Shown one piece after another: positions 49,922 through 58,074 of a stretch of DNA of 64,000 nucleotides. The stretch's first letter is position 1; each line of letters starts with the position of its first letter. The translations under genes and the position numbers were made by a program. Origin of the DNA: Paracoccus pantotrophus (GTDB lineage Bacteria > Pseudomonadota > Alphaproteobacteria > Rhodobacterales > Rhodobacteraceae); assembly GCF_008824185.1 (NCBI RefSeq), contig NZ_CP044423.1, positions 1,439,501 to 1,503,500 of the forward strand. Direction: 5' to 3'. The notes below the pieces were generated by a model that had not been told where the DNA came from, did not search any database, and was given only the letters and a program-made list of their open reading frames with translations.

Positions 49922-50533
49922 TCAGTCGGGGATCACGCCCAGCCCGCGCAGATAGATCAGGGCCCCACTTTCCAGCATGTCGGCGGCCGAGATGGGCGAG
50001 CGCGAGCCGGGCTTGCCGCGGCCGAACAACTCGACCACGCCATGGCTCAGCGCCCAGACATGGTCGGCGACCATGCCCGGCGGCGGGCGGCGCCCGTCGG
50101 GCAATTGCGCGAACAGCGCCTCGGCCCCGCGCACCAGGATGCCGCGCGCCCGTTCCGAGGCCTGCGACAGCCCGGCATTGCCGGCGATCGACAGGCCCGA
50201 TTCGAACATGGCCATGTAGAAGCCGCGCCGCTGGGCGGCAAAGGCCAGGTATTCCTGGCCCATGCGCAGGAAGGCGGTCAGCGGGCGCGGGCGGCCCTGG
50301 TCGAAGGCGGCCTCCAGCCGGTCGGCAAATTCCTCGAAACCCTGGCGTGCGACCTCCTCCAGCAAATCCTCGCGCCCGGCGAAATGGCGATAGGGCGCGG
50401 CGGCGCTGACCCCGGCCAGCCGCGCGGCCTCGGCCAGGGTAAAGGCCTGCGGGCCCTTTTCCTCGATCAGCTGCACCGTGGCCTCGACAAGGGCCTGGCG
50501 CAGGTTGCCATGGTGATAGGAGGTGCGGGCCAT
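49922..50533 (-). CDS. TetR family transcriptional regulator
   Basis: A 203-residue TetR protein that begins MARTSYHHGNLRQALVEA. The helix-turn-helix is at about residues 30-52 (FTLAEAARLAGVSAAAPYRHF), and a TetR C-terminal ligand domain follows. It starts nine bases after the ptsH stop and so may be read with the PTS genes. Its target is unknown; the palindrome just downstream, before the DUF2852 gene, is one candidate. Confidence 0.85.
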   Translation of the reverse strand: MARTSYHHGNLRQALVEATVQLIEEKGPQAFTLAEAARLAGVSAAAPYRHFAGREDLLEEVARQGFEEFADRLEAAFDQGRPRPLTAFLRMGQEYLAFAAQRRGFYMAMFESGLSIAGNAGLSQASERARGILVRGAEALFAQLPDGRRPPPGMVADHVWALSHGVVELFGRGKPGSRSPISAADMLESGALIYLRGLGVIPD

Positions 50534-50542
50534 GTCCGGCCC

Positions 50543-50833
50543 TTACATGCCTTCGCCGAAGTAATCCTCGACCAGGGCAGTCAGCGCATCGGCCAGCTCC
50601 CGCGCCTCGGCCCCGCGGGTGGTGACGCGAATCGCGCTGCCGCGCGGCGCGGCCAGCATCAGCAGGCCCATGATCGAATCGCCCGAGACGCTGATGCCGT
50701 CCTTTTCGACGGTGGCCTGGGCGTCGAAACGTTCGACCGTCTCGACGAACTTGGCGCTGGCCCGCGCATGCAGGCCCTTTTCGTTGATGATCGCCAATTC
50801 GCGGGTGACGGCCCCGTTGGTCATGTCATTCAT
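50543..50833 (-). CDS. ptsH: HPr phosphocarrier protein of the regulatory PTS
   Basis: A 96-residue HPr. The active-site His22 is in KGLHARASAKF, and the regulatory Ser equivalent to Ser46 is Ser53 in SGDSIMGLLML. It receives phosphate from an EI-type enzyme (not in this window) and passes it to EIIA; HprK phosphorylates the Ser. Its ATG overlaps the EIIA stop. No sugar permease is nearby, so the system is regulatory. Confidence 0.93.
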   Translation of the reverse strand: MNDMTNGAVTRELAIINEKGLHARASAKFVETVERFDAQATVEKDGISVSGDSIMGLLMLAAPRGSAIRVTTRGAEARELADALTALVEDYFGEGM

Positions 50834-51255
50834 GAAGCGGCACGTTTGGGAATGGGAAGCACATCGGCAGGCAGGACATCATAGCTGTTGATGTACTTGC
50901 GTCCCGCATCCTTGGCCAGCGTCACCGCATCGGCCACCGACAATTTGCGCGATTTGGCCAGTTTCACCAGCATCGGCAGGTTCGCCCCGTAAAGGATCGA
51001 GCGGTTCCGCGTCGCGCAGGCCAGCAGCGACAGGTTCGAGGGCGAGCCCCCGAACAGATCCGTGACCACCACCACGCCGTCGCCCGCATCCACCGCATCC
51101 GCGGCGGCGCAGATTTCGGCCTGCTTCTCGCCCCGGTCATGGTTTTCCTCGATCGCCACGGCCTTGATCCCGGTCTGCGGTCCCACCACATGCTCGACGG
51201 CCGAGAGATATTCCCTGGCCAGCCCGCCATGCGCCACGATGACAATCCCGATCAA
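50830..51255 (-). CDS. PTS EIIA component (mannose family, regulatory)
   Basis: A 141-residue EIIA of the mannose/sorbose type with phosphorylatable His9 (VAHGG) and the VTDLFGGSPSNL segment. In alphaproteobacteria this protein works without EIIB/EIIC and reports phosphorylation state to regulators. It lies between rapZ and ptsH, and a ptsH overlap couples the two. Confidence 0.92.
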   Translation of the reverse strand: MIGIVIVAHGGLAREYLSAVEHVVGPQTGIKAVAIEENHDRGEKQAEICAAADAVDAGDGVVVVTDLFGGSPSNLSLLACATRNRSILYGANLPMLVKLAKSRKLSVADAVTLAKDAGRKYINSYDVLPADVLPIPKRAAS

Positions 51256-51279
51256 TTCGCCCCACCACGCACCAGCCGT

Positions 51280-52239
51280 TCAACCTTGCGCCAAAGCTGT
51301 GCGAGAGGCCCGCATATGGCCATCATCCCCAGGTGCCGGCGCCTTTTCACGGCGTTCAAGTTCCCGATGTCTAATTGACACTTGCCAGCCTGCTTTCGCA
51401 AGCGCATCTGCCATTTTTTCCGCCATTGTGACAGAACGGTGTCGCCCCCCGGTACAGCCGAAGCCGATCGCCAGGTGCGCCTTCCCTTCATCCAGATGGG
51501 CAGGCAGGGTGAAAAGCACAAGATCCTGCACCCGGCGGAAGAACTCGTCGAATCGCGAATCGGCCATCACATAATGCTGAACCGGCGAATCGCGCCCGTC
51601 CAGCGGCCGCAGGTCCGGCCGCCAATGCGGATTGGTCAGAAAGCGGCAATCGAACATCATGTCCACCCCGCGCGGCACGCCGCGCTTGTAGGAAAAGGAC
51701 TGCACCGAGACGGTCAGCCGCCGCCCCGACTCGGTGTCGAACCAGCGCGCCAGTTCCGCCTTCAGGTCATGCGGCGACAGGTCCGACGTATCGACCAGCA
51801 CGTCGGCGCGGGCGCGGATCGGGGCCAGCATGTCGCGCTCGGCGATGATGGCGTCGAGCGGCGAGCCTTCGGCGCGCAGCGGATGACGGCGCCGGGTTTC
51901 GTTGAACCGCCGCAAGAGCTGCTCGGTCGTGCAGTCCAGGAACAGCACCTCGGGTGCGTATTCGGGCAGCCGGGTCAGCCGGTCGATCAGCTCGATCAGG
52001 TTGGCGACCGAGAAGTCGCGGTTGCGCACGTCCAACCCCAAGGCCAGCGGCATCGGCCGCGCCGGCCCGTCCAGCAGCCGCGGGATCAGCGACAGGGGCA
52101 GGTTGTCGATCGCCTCGTAGCCCAGATCCTCCAGCACGTTGATCGCCGTCGAACGCCCGGCCCCGGACGGGCCGGTGATCAGCACCAGCCGCTGGGCGCG
52201 TTCTTCCTGGCTCTCCATGGCGCTTGCCGCCTCCGGCAT
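51280..52239 (-). CDS. rapZ: RapZ-like nucleotide-binding RNase adaptor protein
   Basis: A 319-residue protein of the RapZ/YvcJ family. The N-terminal P-loop is GPSGAGRS (residues 23-30). The C-terminal domain has SFSYKRGVPRGVDMMFDCRFL and the GCTGGRHRSVTMAE motif. In enterics RapZ controls glucosamine-6-phosphate synthase through a small RNA; in alphaproteobacteria its role is less defined. The gene stands between hprK and EIIA in a conserved order. Confidence 0.93.
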   Translation of the reverse strand: MPEAASAMESQEERAQRLVLITGPSGAGRSTAINVLEDLGYEAIDNLPLSLIPRLLDGPARPMPLALGLDVRNRDFSVANLIELIDRLTRLPEYAPEVLFLDCTTEQLLRRFNETRRRHPLRAEGSPLDAIIAERDMLAPIRARADVLVDTSDLSPHDLKAELARWFDTESGRRLTVSVQSFSYKRGVPRGVDMMFDCRFLTNPHWRPDLRPLDGRDSPVQHYVMADSRFDEFFRRVQDLVLFTLPAHLDEGKAHLAIGFGCTGGRHRSVTMAEKMADALAKAGWQVSIRHRELERREKAPAPGDDGHMRASRTALAQG

Positions 52240-52248
52240 GGTCCGATC

Positions 52249-52677
52249 CTAGCTTTCGTGCAAATCCGTATCCGCCCGGCCGGCGACAAGATATTGCAAC
52301 AGTATCGATGCAAGATGAACGCGGCCGGCCCCAAGGACAAGGGGCACGGACCTGCCCATTAGGTCAAGCCGCCGGTCGGGCGGCAGCCGGTCGGGCTCGG
52401 GGCGCGCCAGATCGACCGCCAGCGCCACCTCCACCGGCCCATGCGCCCAGGCATGCAGGATGCCGACGCCCCGCGCCTCGATCCGGCCGCGGATCGAATC
52501 GGGCGCATCGGCGAGGATCCGCACCCCCTCGCGGCGCAGCACGGTGCGGTCATCCGCCACCAGCACGGCGCCAAGCGCCATCATCTGCAGCGCCAGCGTG
52601 GACTTGCCCGCGCCCGAAGGGCCCAGGATCAGCAGGCCCCGTTCCCGATGGGCGATGCAGCTTGCATGCAGGATCAT
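52249..52677 (-). CDS. hprK: HPr kinase/phosphorylase, short alphaproteobacterial form
   Basis: A 142-residue protein equal to the C-terminal catalytic domain of HprK, the usual short form in alphaproteobacteria. It has Walker A GPSGAGKS (residues 19-26), a VADDRT segment and a GRIEARGVGIL motif. It phosphorylates or dephosphorylates the Ser of HPr. In many relatives a two-component pair (chvG, chvI) precedes it; here the divergent neighbour is pckA directly. Confidence 0.9.
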   Translation of the reverse strand: MILHASCIAHRERGLLILGPSGAGKSTLALQMMALGAVLVADDRTVLRREGVRILADAPDSIRGRIEARGVGILHAWAHGPVEVALAVDLARPEPDRLPPDRRLDLMGRSVPLVLGAGRVHLASILLQYLVAGRADTDLHES

Positions 52678-52775
52678 GGCGCTCTCCCCCTTTTGACGCG
52701 AATCGTCCCGGAGCCCGGCCCCGGATCAGGAGCCTTTGTGGCGTTTTCCTGAAGCCAAGGCCACGATCCGCCAAA

Positions 52776-52808
52776 TGATTGCGCTAACCGTGTGTGATTG
52801 CGCTAACC
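52776..52808. promoter_or_regulatory. Direct repeat TGATTGCGCTAACC upstream of pckA
   Basis: Two identical 14-base copies (52776-52789 and 52795-52808) have starts 19 bases apart, upstream of a likely -10 TTATAG at 52846. The unit resembles LacI-family operator halves (TTGCGCTAA). It is a probable binding site for a carbon-metabolism regulator. Confidence 0.6.
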
Positions 52809-52902
52809 CTGTCCATATGTGCGCTTTCGCCTGGGAAATGCCGTGTTATAGGACGCGCAACGGCCGCTGCCGGCCCGGACTATCAGCAGGAGCAAAGGTG
52901 TC

Positions 52903-54501
52903 ATGACCGAACCGCGCGTCAATCCGAATTGCCGTCTCGAAGACCAGGGGATCACGGGGCTCGGCAATGTCCACTACAACCTGCTCGAACCGGCGCTGGT
53001 CGAGGCGGCGATCCAGCGCGGCGAGGGCAAGCTGGGTCTGGGCGGCACCTTCCTGGTCTCGACCGGGGCGCATACCGGCCGCTCGCCCAAGGACAAGCAT
53101 GTGGTGCGCACGGCCTCGGTGGAAGACAGCATCTGGTGGGAAAACAACCGCCCGATGGAGCCCGAAGCCTTCGACCGGCTCCATGCCGACATGCTGGAGC
53201 ACATGAAGGGCAAGGACTATTTCGTGCAAGACCTCTACGGCGGCGCGGATCCTGCCCTGCGCCTCGACGTCCGGGTCGTGACCGAACTGGCCTGGCACGG
53301 GCTGTTCATCCGCCACCTGCTGCGCCGCCCCGAGGCAGCCGAACTGGCCGGCTTCGTGCCCGATTTCACCATCATCAACTGCCCGTCCTTCAAGGCCGAC
53401 CCGGCCAAGCACGGCTGCCGCTCGGAGACGGTGATCGCGCTCAATTTCGAAAAGAAGCTGATCCTGATCGGCAACACCGCCTATGCCGGCGAGAACAAGA
53501 AATCGGTCTTCACGCTGCTGAACTACATCCTGCCGGAAAAGGGCGTCATGCCCATGCATTGCTCGGCCAACCACGCCATCGGCAACCCGGACGATTCGGC
53601 GATCTTCTTCGGCCTGTCGGGCACCGGCAAGACCACGCTCTCGGCCGATCCCTCGCGTGTGCTGATCGGCGATGACGAGCATGGCTGGTCCGACCACGGC
53701 ATCTTCAATTTCGAGGGCGGCTGCTACGCCAAGACCATCAATCTCTCGGCCGAGGCCGAGCCGGAGATCTACGCCACCTGCTTCAAGTTCGGCACCGTGA
53801 TCGAGAACATGGTCTACGACCCCGACACGCTGGAGCTGGACTTCGAGGACAACTCGCTGACCGACAACATGCGCTGCGCCTATCCGCTGGAGCAGATCTC
53901 GAACGCGTCCGCGACCTCGCTGGGCGGCCAGCCGAAGAACGTCATCATGCTGACCTGCGACGCCTATGGCGTGCTGCCGCCGATCGCGCGGCTGACCCCG
54001 GCGCAGGCCATGTATCACTTCCTGTCGGGCTTCACCTCCAAGACGCCCGGCACCGAGGTCGGCGTGACCGAGCCGACGCCCACCTTCTCGACCTGCTTCG
54101 GCGCCCCCTTCATGCCGCGCCGCCCGGAAGTCTATGGCAAGCTGCTGCAGGAAAAGATCGCCAAGACGGGCGCGGCCTGCTGGCTGGTCAACACCGGCTG
54201 GACCGGCGGCGCCTTCGGCACCGGCAAGCGCATGCCGATCAAGGCGACCCGCGCGCTCTTGACCGCGGCGCTGGACGGTTCGCTGAACAACGCCCAGTTC
54301 CGCAAGGATCCGAATTTCGGCTTCGAGGTTCCGGTCTCGGTTCCCGGCGTCGAGGACAAGCTGCTCGACCCGCGCCAGACCTGGGCAGAAGGCGCCGCCT
54401 ATGACGCCCAGGCCCGCAAGCTGGTCGGCATGTTCAGCGACAATTTTGCGCAATATGCCGACAAGATCGACGACGACGTCCGCGCTGCCGCCATTGGCTG
54501 A
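52903..54501 (+). CDS. pckA: Phosphoenolpyruvate carboxykinase (ATP)
   Basis: A 532-residue ATP-type PEP carboxykinase. The kinase P-loop is GLSGTGKTTLSADPSR from residue 237, and the metal and substrate motifs HCSANHA, GDDEHGWSD and NTGWTGGAFGTGKRM are present. It decarboxylates oxaloacetate to PEP in gluconeogenesis, needed when growing on acetyl-CoA sources such as the acid degraded by the 13-35 kb locus. It is divergent from hprK and has a repeat-bearing promoter. Confidence 0.96.
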   Translation: MTEPRVNPNCRLEDQGITGLGNVHYNLLEPALVEAAIQRGEGKLGLGGTFLVSTGAHTGRSPKDKHVVRTASVEDSIWWENNRPMEPEAFDRLHADMLEHMKGKDYFVQDLYGGADPALRLDVRVVTELAWHGLFIRHLLRRPEAAELAGFVPDFTIINCPSFKADPAKHGCRSETVIALNFEKKLILIGNTAYAGENKKSVFTLLNYILPEKGVMPMHCSANHAIGNPDDSAIFFGLSGTGKTTLSADPSRVLIGDDEHGWSDHGIFNFEGGCYAKTINLSAEAEPEIYATCFKFGTVIENMVYDPDTLELDFEDNSLTDNMRCAYPLEQISNASATSLGGQPKNVIMLTCDAYGVLPPIARLTPAQAMYHFLSGFTSKTPGTEVGVTEPTPTFSTCFGAPFMPRRPEVYGKLLQEKIAKTGAACWLVNTGWTGGAFGTGKRMPIKATRALLTAALDGSLNNAQFRKDPNFGFEVPVSVPGVEDKLLDPRQTWAEGAAYDAQARKLVGMFSDNFAQYADKIDDDVRAAAIG

Positions 54502-54525
54502 AGGCTGACGGAGGGATGATGCGAG

Positions 54526-54551
54526 GGGCGGTCCAATGGGGCCGCCCTTTT
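54526..54551 (+). terminator. Terminator after pckA
   Basis: GGGCGG and CCGCCC form a stem around a ten-base loop, followed by TTTT, 24 bases after the pckA stop. Confidence 0.7.
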
Positions 54552-54559
54552 CGCTTTCG

Positions 54560-54712
54560 GCACCGCCTAAGGGGGCTTTGCGCCCCCGCCGGCCTGCGGC
54601 CGACTCCCCCGCAGGATATTTAGGCAAGAAAGAAGCCCTGCACCCCTCGCGGCTTTCTCCGTTTTCCAAATACCCTGGGGGAGCGCGGAACGCGCGGGGG
54701 CAAGGCCCCCTT
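54560..54712. repeat. Dispersed GC-rich repeat in the pckA/rnr convergent gap
   Basis: The gap carries the 20-mer TCTCCGTTTTCCAAATACCC at 54656-54675, identical to the copy at 63931-63950. It also has GGGGGC...GCCCCC hairpins and a GGATATTTAGGCAAGAAAG element at 54613-54631. No gene is present. It looks like a repeat family placed at gene ends. Confidence 0.75.
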
Positions 54713-54714
54713 CT

Positions 54715-56979
54715 TCAACGCTGATGCCGCGCCCGCCGGCGTTTCTGGGCGCGCTTGATCTCGGCCAGCCGTGCCTGGGTGGCGCGCTTGCGCATCGGCC
54801 CCTTGCCGCGCCTGCCGCCCGAGCCTTGCGGCAGCGGCCGGCCCTCGACTTCCAGCAGTTCCAGCATCAGCCCGCCCGTCAGCGGCACCGCCTCGGTCAG
54901 CCGCACGGTCACGCGCTGGCCGATGCCGATCTCGAGTCCGGTTTCCGAACCCATCAGCACCTGCGCATCCGGGTCGTAATGGAAATATTCCCGGCCGATC
55001 TCGCGGATCGGCAAAAGCCCGTCGGCCCCGGTCTCGTCCAGCCGCACGAAGGCGCCGAATTTCTGCACGCCACTGATGCGGCCGGCGAACTCGGCCCCCA
55101 CCCGGTCGGCCAGATAGGCGGCGAGATAGCGGTCGGTGGTGTCGCGCTCGGCCGCCATCGAGCGCCGCTCGGTCTCCGAGATATGCTGCGCGGTTTCCGA
55201 GAGCATCTCGATATCCTGCGCCGACAGCCCATCATCGCCCCACTTATGGCCCATGACCAGCGCCCGGTGCACGATCAGGTCGGAATAGCGCCGGATCGGC
55301 GAGGTGAAATGCGCATAGGAGCGCAGGGCCAGCCCGAAATGGCCGAAATTCTCGGGGTTGTAATAGGCCTGCTGCATCGAGCGCAGCGCCGTCATGTTGA
55401 TCAGTTCGTCGAATTCCGAGCCCTCGGCCTGTTCCAGCAGCCGGTTCAGGTGCCGGGTCTGCAAGACCTGGCCCCTGGCCAGGGTGAAGCCCGAGGCTTC
55501 GGCCACCTCGCGCAGCGCGTCGAGCTTTTCCACCGTCGGCTCCTCGTGCACGCGATAGAGCAGCGGCCGGCGCAGCCGTTCCAGCTCCTCGGCGGCGGCG
55601 ACATTGGCCAGGACCATGAATTCCTCGATCAGCCGGTGCGCGTCGTGGCGTTCGCGGAAATTCACCGATTTCACCCGCCCGTCGGGGGTCAGTTCGATGC
55701 GGCGCTCGGGCAGGTCCAGTTCCAGCGGCTGGCGGCGCTGGCGCGCGGCCTTGAGCAACCCGTAGGCGTGCCAGAGCGGGTGGATCACGGCGTCGAGCAG
55801 CGGCGCCGTCTGCTCATCCGGGTTGCCGTCCGCCGCCGCCTGTGCCTGTTCATAGGCCAGGCTCGCGGCCGAGCGGATCATGCCGCGGTGGAAGCTGTGG
55901 CCGGTCTTGTTGCCCTGCGCGTCCAGCCGCATCCTGACCGCGATCACCGGCCGGTCCACGCCCTGATGCAGCGAGCACAGGTCGCTCGACAGGATGTCGG
56001 GCAGCATCGGCACCACCCGGTCGGGGAAATAGGTGGAATTGCCGCGGTTCTTCGCCTCTCGGTCCAGGGCCGAGCCGGGGCGGACGTAATGCGCCACATC
56101 GGCGATGGCGACCCAGATCGTCGCGCCGCCGTCCTCATGCGTCTCGGCGGCGACGGCATCGTCGCGGTCGCGCGCATCCGAGGGATCGATGGTGATGAAG
56201 GGCAGGTGGCGCAGATCCTCGCGGTTCTTCATCGTCGCGGGGCGGGCGGCATCGGCCTCGGCGATCACCTCGTCGGGGAAATCGTCGGGGATGCCGTGCT
56301 GGTGGATGGCGATCAGGCTGACCGCCCTGGGCGCCGAGGGGTCGCCCAGCCGCTCGACGATCCGCGCCAGCGGCAGGCCGATGCGGCCGCGCGGGCCGAC
56401 CTGTTCGGCCTCGACCAGTTCGCCGCTTTTCGCGCCATGCGCGTCGCCGGGGCGCACCTGCCATTCCTTGTCCTGGCCCTTGTCGATGGGCAGGATGCGG
56501 CCGCCCGCCTCGGACCCGCCGGTCGCGGCGCGGAAGATGCCGACCACGCGGTGCTGCACCGTGCCGATGCGGCGGATCAGCCGGGCCTGATAGTCGTGAT
56601 CCTCGCCCCGGATCTCGATCAGCCGGGCCAGGATGCGCTCGCCCGGCGCCACGGCGGGATCGGATTTCAGCGCCGCGTAGAGAATCCGCGGTACCGGCCC
56701 TTCGCCCTGCCATTCCAAGGGTTTGGCGAAGATGTCGCCGTCCCGGTCGGGCGGCAGCAATTGCAGCACGGTGACCGGCGGCAGCCGCTCGGCATCGTGA
56801 TAGTGGCGGCGGCGGCGTTCCAGCAGGCCCTCGGCCTCCAGCTCCTTCAGAAGCCGCTTCAGCTCGATGCGTTCGGCACCCTTGATGCCGAAGGCTTTCG
56901 CGATGTCGCGCTTGGCGGTGGCGTCCGGATGGGCGGACACCCAGTCGAGAATCTCTTGCCGGGAAGGTAGCTGTGCCAT
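54715..56979 (-). CDS. rnr: Ribonuclease R
   Basis: A 754-residue RNB-family exoribonuclease. An N-terminal winged helix is followed by cold-shock domains, then the RNB catalytic centre with ITIDPSDARDRDDAVAAE, where the Asp residues bind magnesium. Near the C-terminus is an S1 domain (VGAEFAGRISGVQKFGAFVRL), then a basic Lys/Arg-rich tail (RRARHQR). It degrades structured RNA 3'-5'. It converges with pckA across the repeat-bearing gap. Confidence 0.94.
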   Translation of the reverse strand: MAQLPSRQEILDWVSAHPDATAKRDIAKAFGIKGAERIELKRLLKELEAEGLLERRRRHYHDAERLPPVTVLQLLPPDRDGDIFAKPLEWQGEGPVPRILYAALKSDPAVAPGERILARLIEIRGEDHDYQARLIRRIGTVQHRVVGIFRAATGGSEAGGRILPIDKGQDKEWQVRPGDAHGAKSGELVEAEQVGPRGRIGLPLARIVERLGDPSAPRAVSLIAIHQHGIPDDFPDEVIAEADAARPATMKNREDLRHLPFITIDPSDARDRDDAVAAETHEDGGATIWVAIADVAHYVRPGSALDREAKNRGNSTYFPDRVVPMLPDILSSDLCSLHQGVDRPVIAVRMRLDAQGNKTGHSFHRGMIRSAASLAYEQAQAAADGNPDEQTAPLLDAVIHPLWHAYGLLKAARQRRQPLELDLPERRIELTPDGRVKSVNFRERHDAHRLIEEFMVLANVAAAEELERLRRPLLYRVHEEPTVEKLDALREVAEASGFTLARGQVLQTRHLNRLLEQAEGSEFDELINMTALRSMQQAYYNPENFGHFGLALRSYAHFTSPIRRYSDLIVHRALVMGHKWGDDGLSAQDIEMLSETAQHISETERRSMAAERDTTDRYLAAYLADRVGAEFAGRISGVQKFGAFVRLDETGADGLLPIREIGREYFHYDPDAQVLMGSETGLEIGIGQRVTVRLTEAVPLTGGLMLELLEVEGRPLPQGSGGRRGKGPMRKRATQARLAEIKRAQKRRRARHQR

Positions 56980-57023
56980 GCCGCCACGCTAGCACGGCGC
57001 CAGACGGGGTGGCAGGGGCAAAA

Positions 57024-57245
57024 TCAGCCGGTAGGCAGGCGGACGAACTCCGCCGCCTCGCGCACGACGGGATCGGCCTCGGCCCCGGCGCGGATCAGCT
57101 CCACGAAATCCTGCCGCATCCGCGGCGACCAGGAATCGTTGATATGCGCGGCCACCGCCTCGGGCGCCGGCCGGTCGGGCTGGCTGCTGAAGAATTGCGC
57201 CATCTGCGTGGCCATGCGGATCAGTTTGGAATGGTCGTGGGACAT
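57024..57245 (-). CDS. fdsD: Formate dehydrogenase delta subunit
   Basis: A 73-residue protein with the FdsD family pattern (KLIRMATQMAQFFSSQP, then VAAHINDSWSPRMRQDFVEL). It is the small subunit needed for a stable NAD-linked formate dehydrogenase. It follows fdhD by six bases and ends the operon, in the order known for fdsGBACD. Confidence 0.9.
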   Translation of the reverse strand: MSHDHSKLIRMATQMAQFFSSQPDRPAPEAVAAHINDSWSPRMRQDFVELIRAGAEADPVVREAAEFVRLPTG

Positions 57246-57251
57246 GTCGCC

Positions 57252-58070
57252 TCAGCTTCCGGCGATGCGCCGGGGATGGGTGTAAAGATCGAAGCTTGCG
57301 TGGCGCGCACGCGCGATCAGGGTGATGCCGGCGCGCTCGGCCCAGGCTAGCGCCAGGGCCGTCGGCGCGCTGGCGCCGATCAGGATCGGCGCGCCGATGC
57401 GGGCGGCCTTTTGCACCAGGTCGACGGACAGGCGCGAGGACATGACCACGGCGCCCTGCCCCGCCGACCGCCCGGCCTGCGCCAGCGCGCCCGCCAGCTT
57501 GTCCAGCGCATTGTGGCGGCCGACATCTTCGCGGGTCACGGCGCGGGCGCCGTCCCAAAAGGCGGCACCGTGAATGGCCGGGGTCCGATGCCGCAAGACC
57601 TGGCCCTGGGTCAGCGCGGCCATGGCGCGGGCAACGTCCTCGGGCGCCATGGCCCAGTCCGAGGCGACCGGCACGATCCGGGGCAGCGCCGCCTCGATGC
57701 TGTCCACGCCGCAAAGCCCGCAACCGACCGGGCCGATCATGCTGCGCCGCCGTTCGGCCAGCCGGGCGGCAAGGCCGGGGCGCAGCCACAGCCGCGCCTC
57801 GCGCGCCGGGAAGCCGCCGGCGGAAACCTCGGCCTCCTCGAAACCCTCGACATCCTCTGGCGCAGCGATCAGCCCCTCGGTCAGGGCAAAGCCCAGGGCG
57901 AAATCGCGCAGGTCATGCGGCGTCGCCATCAGCACCGCCTGGCTCATGCCGTCGATGACGATGGCCACCGGGCATTCCTGCGGCGCGGGGGGCGGTTCGA
58001 CCGGGCGCCAGCCGCCCGGCCCATCCCCATCGCCGTCCCAGCGCAGCACGCCGGCCTTCACGTCGCGCAT
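57252..58070 (-). CDS. fdhD: Formate dehydrogenase sulfurtransferase FdhD (FdsC)
   Basis: A 272-residue FdhD protein. The redox Cys pair is CGLCG in GPVGCGLCGVDSIEAAL, and family motifs EDVGRHNALDKLAG and SSRLSVDLVQKAARIG are clear. It supplies sulfur to the molybdenum cofactor of FdsA. It lies four bases after fdsA, where it is called fdsC in related bacteria. Confidence 0.94.
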   Translation of the reverse strand: MRDVKAGVLRWDGDGDGPGGWRPVEPPPAPQECPVAIVIDGMSQAVLMATPHDLRDFALGFALTEGLIAAPEDVEGFEEAEVSAGGFPAREARLWLRPGLAARLAERRRSMIGPVGCGLCGVDSIEAALPRIVPVASDWAMAPEDVARAMAALTQGQVLRHRTPAIHGAAFWDGARAVTREDVGRHNALDKLAGALAQAGRSAGQGAVVMSSRLSVDLVQKAARIGAPILIGASAPTALALAWAERAGITLIARARHASFDLYTHPRRIAGS

Positions 58071-58074
58071 GCCG

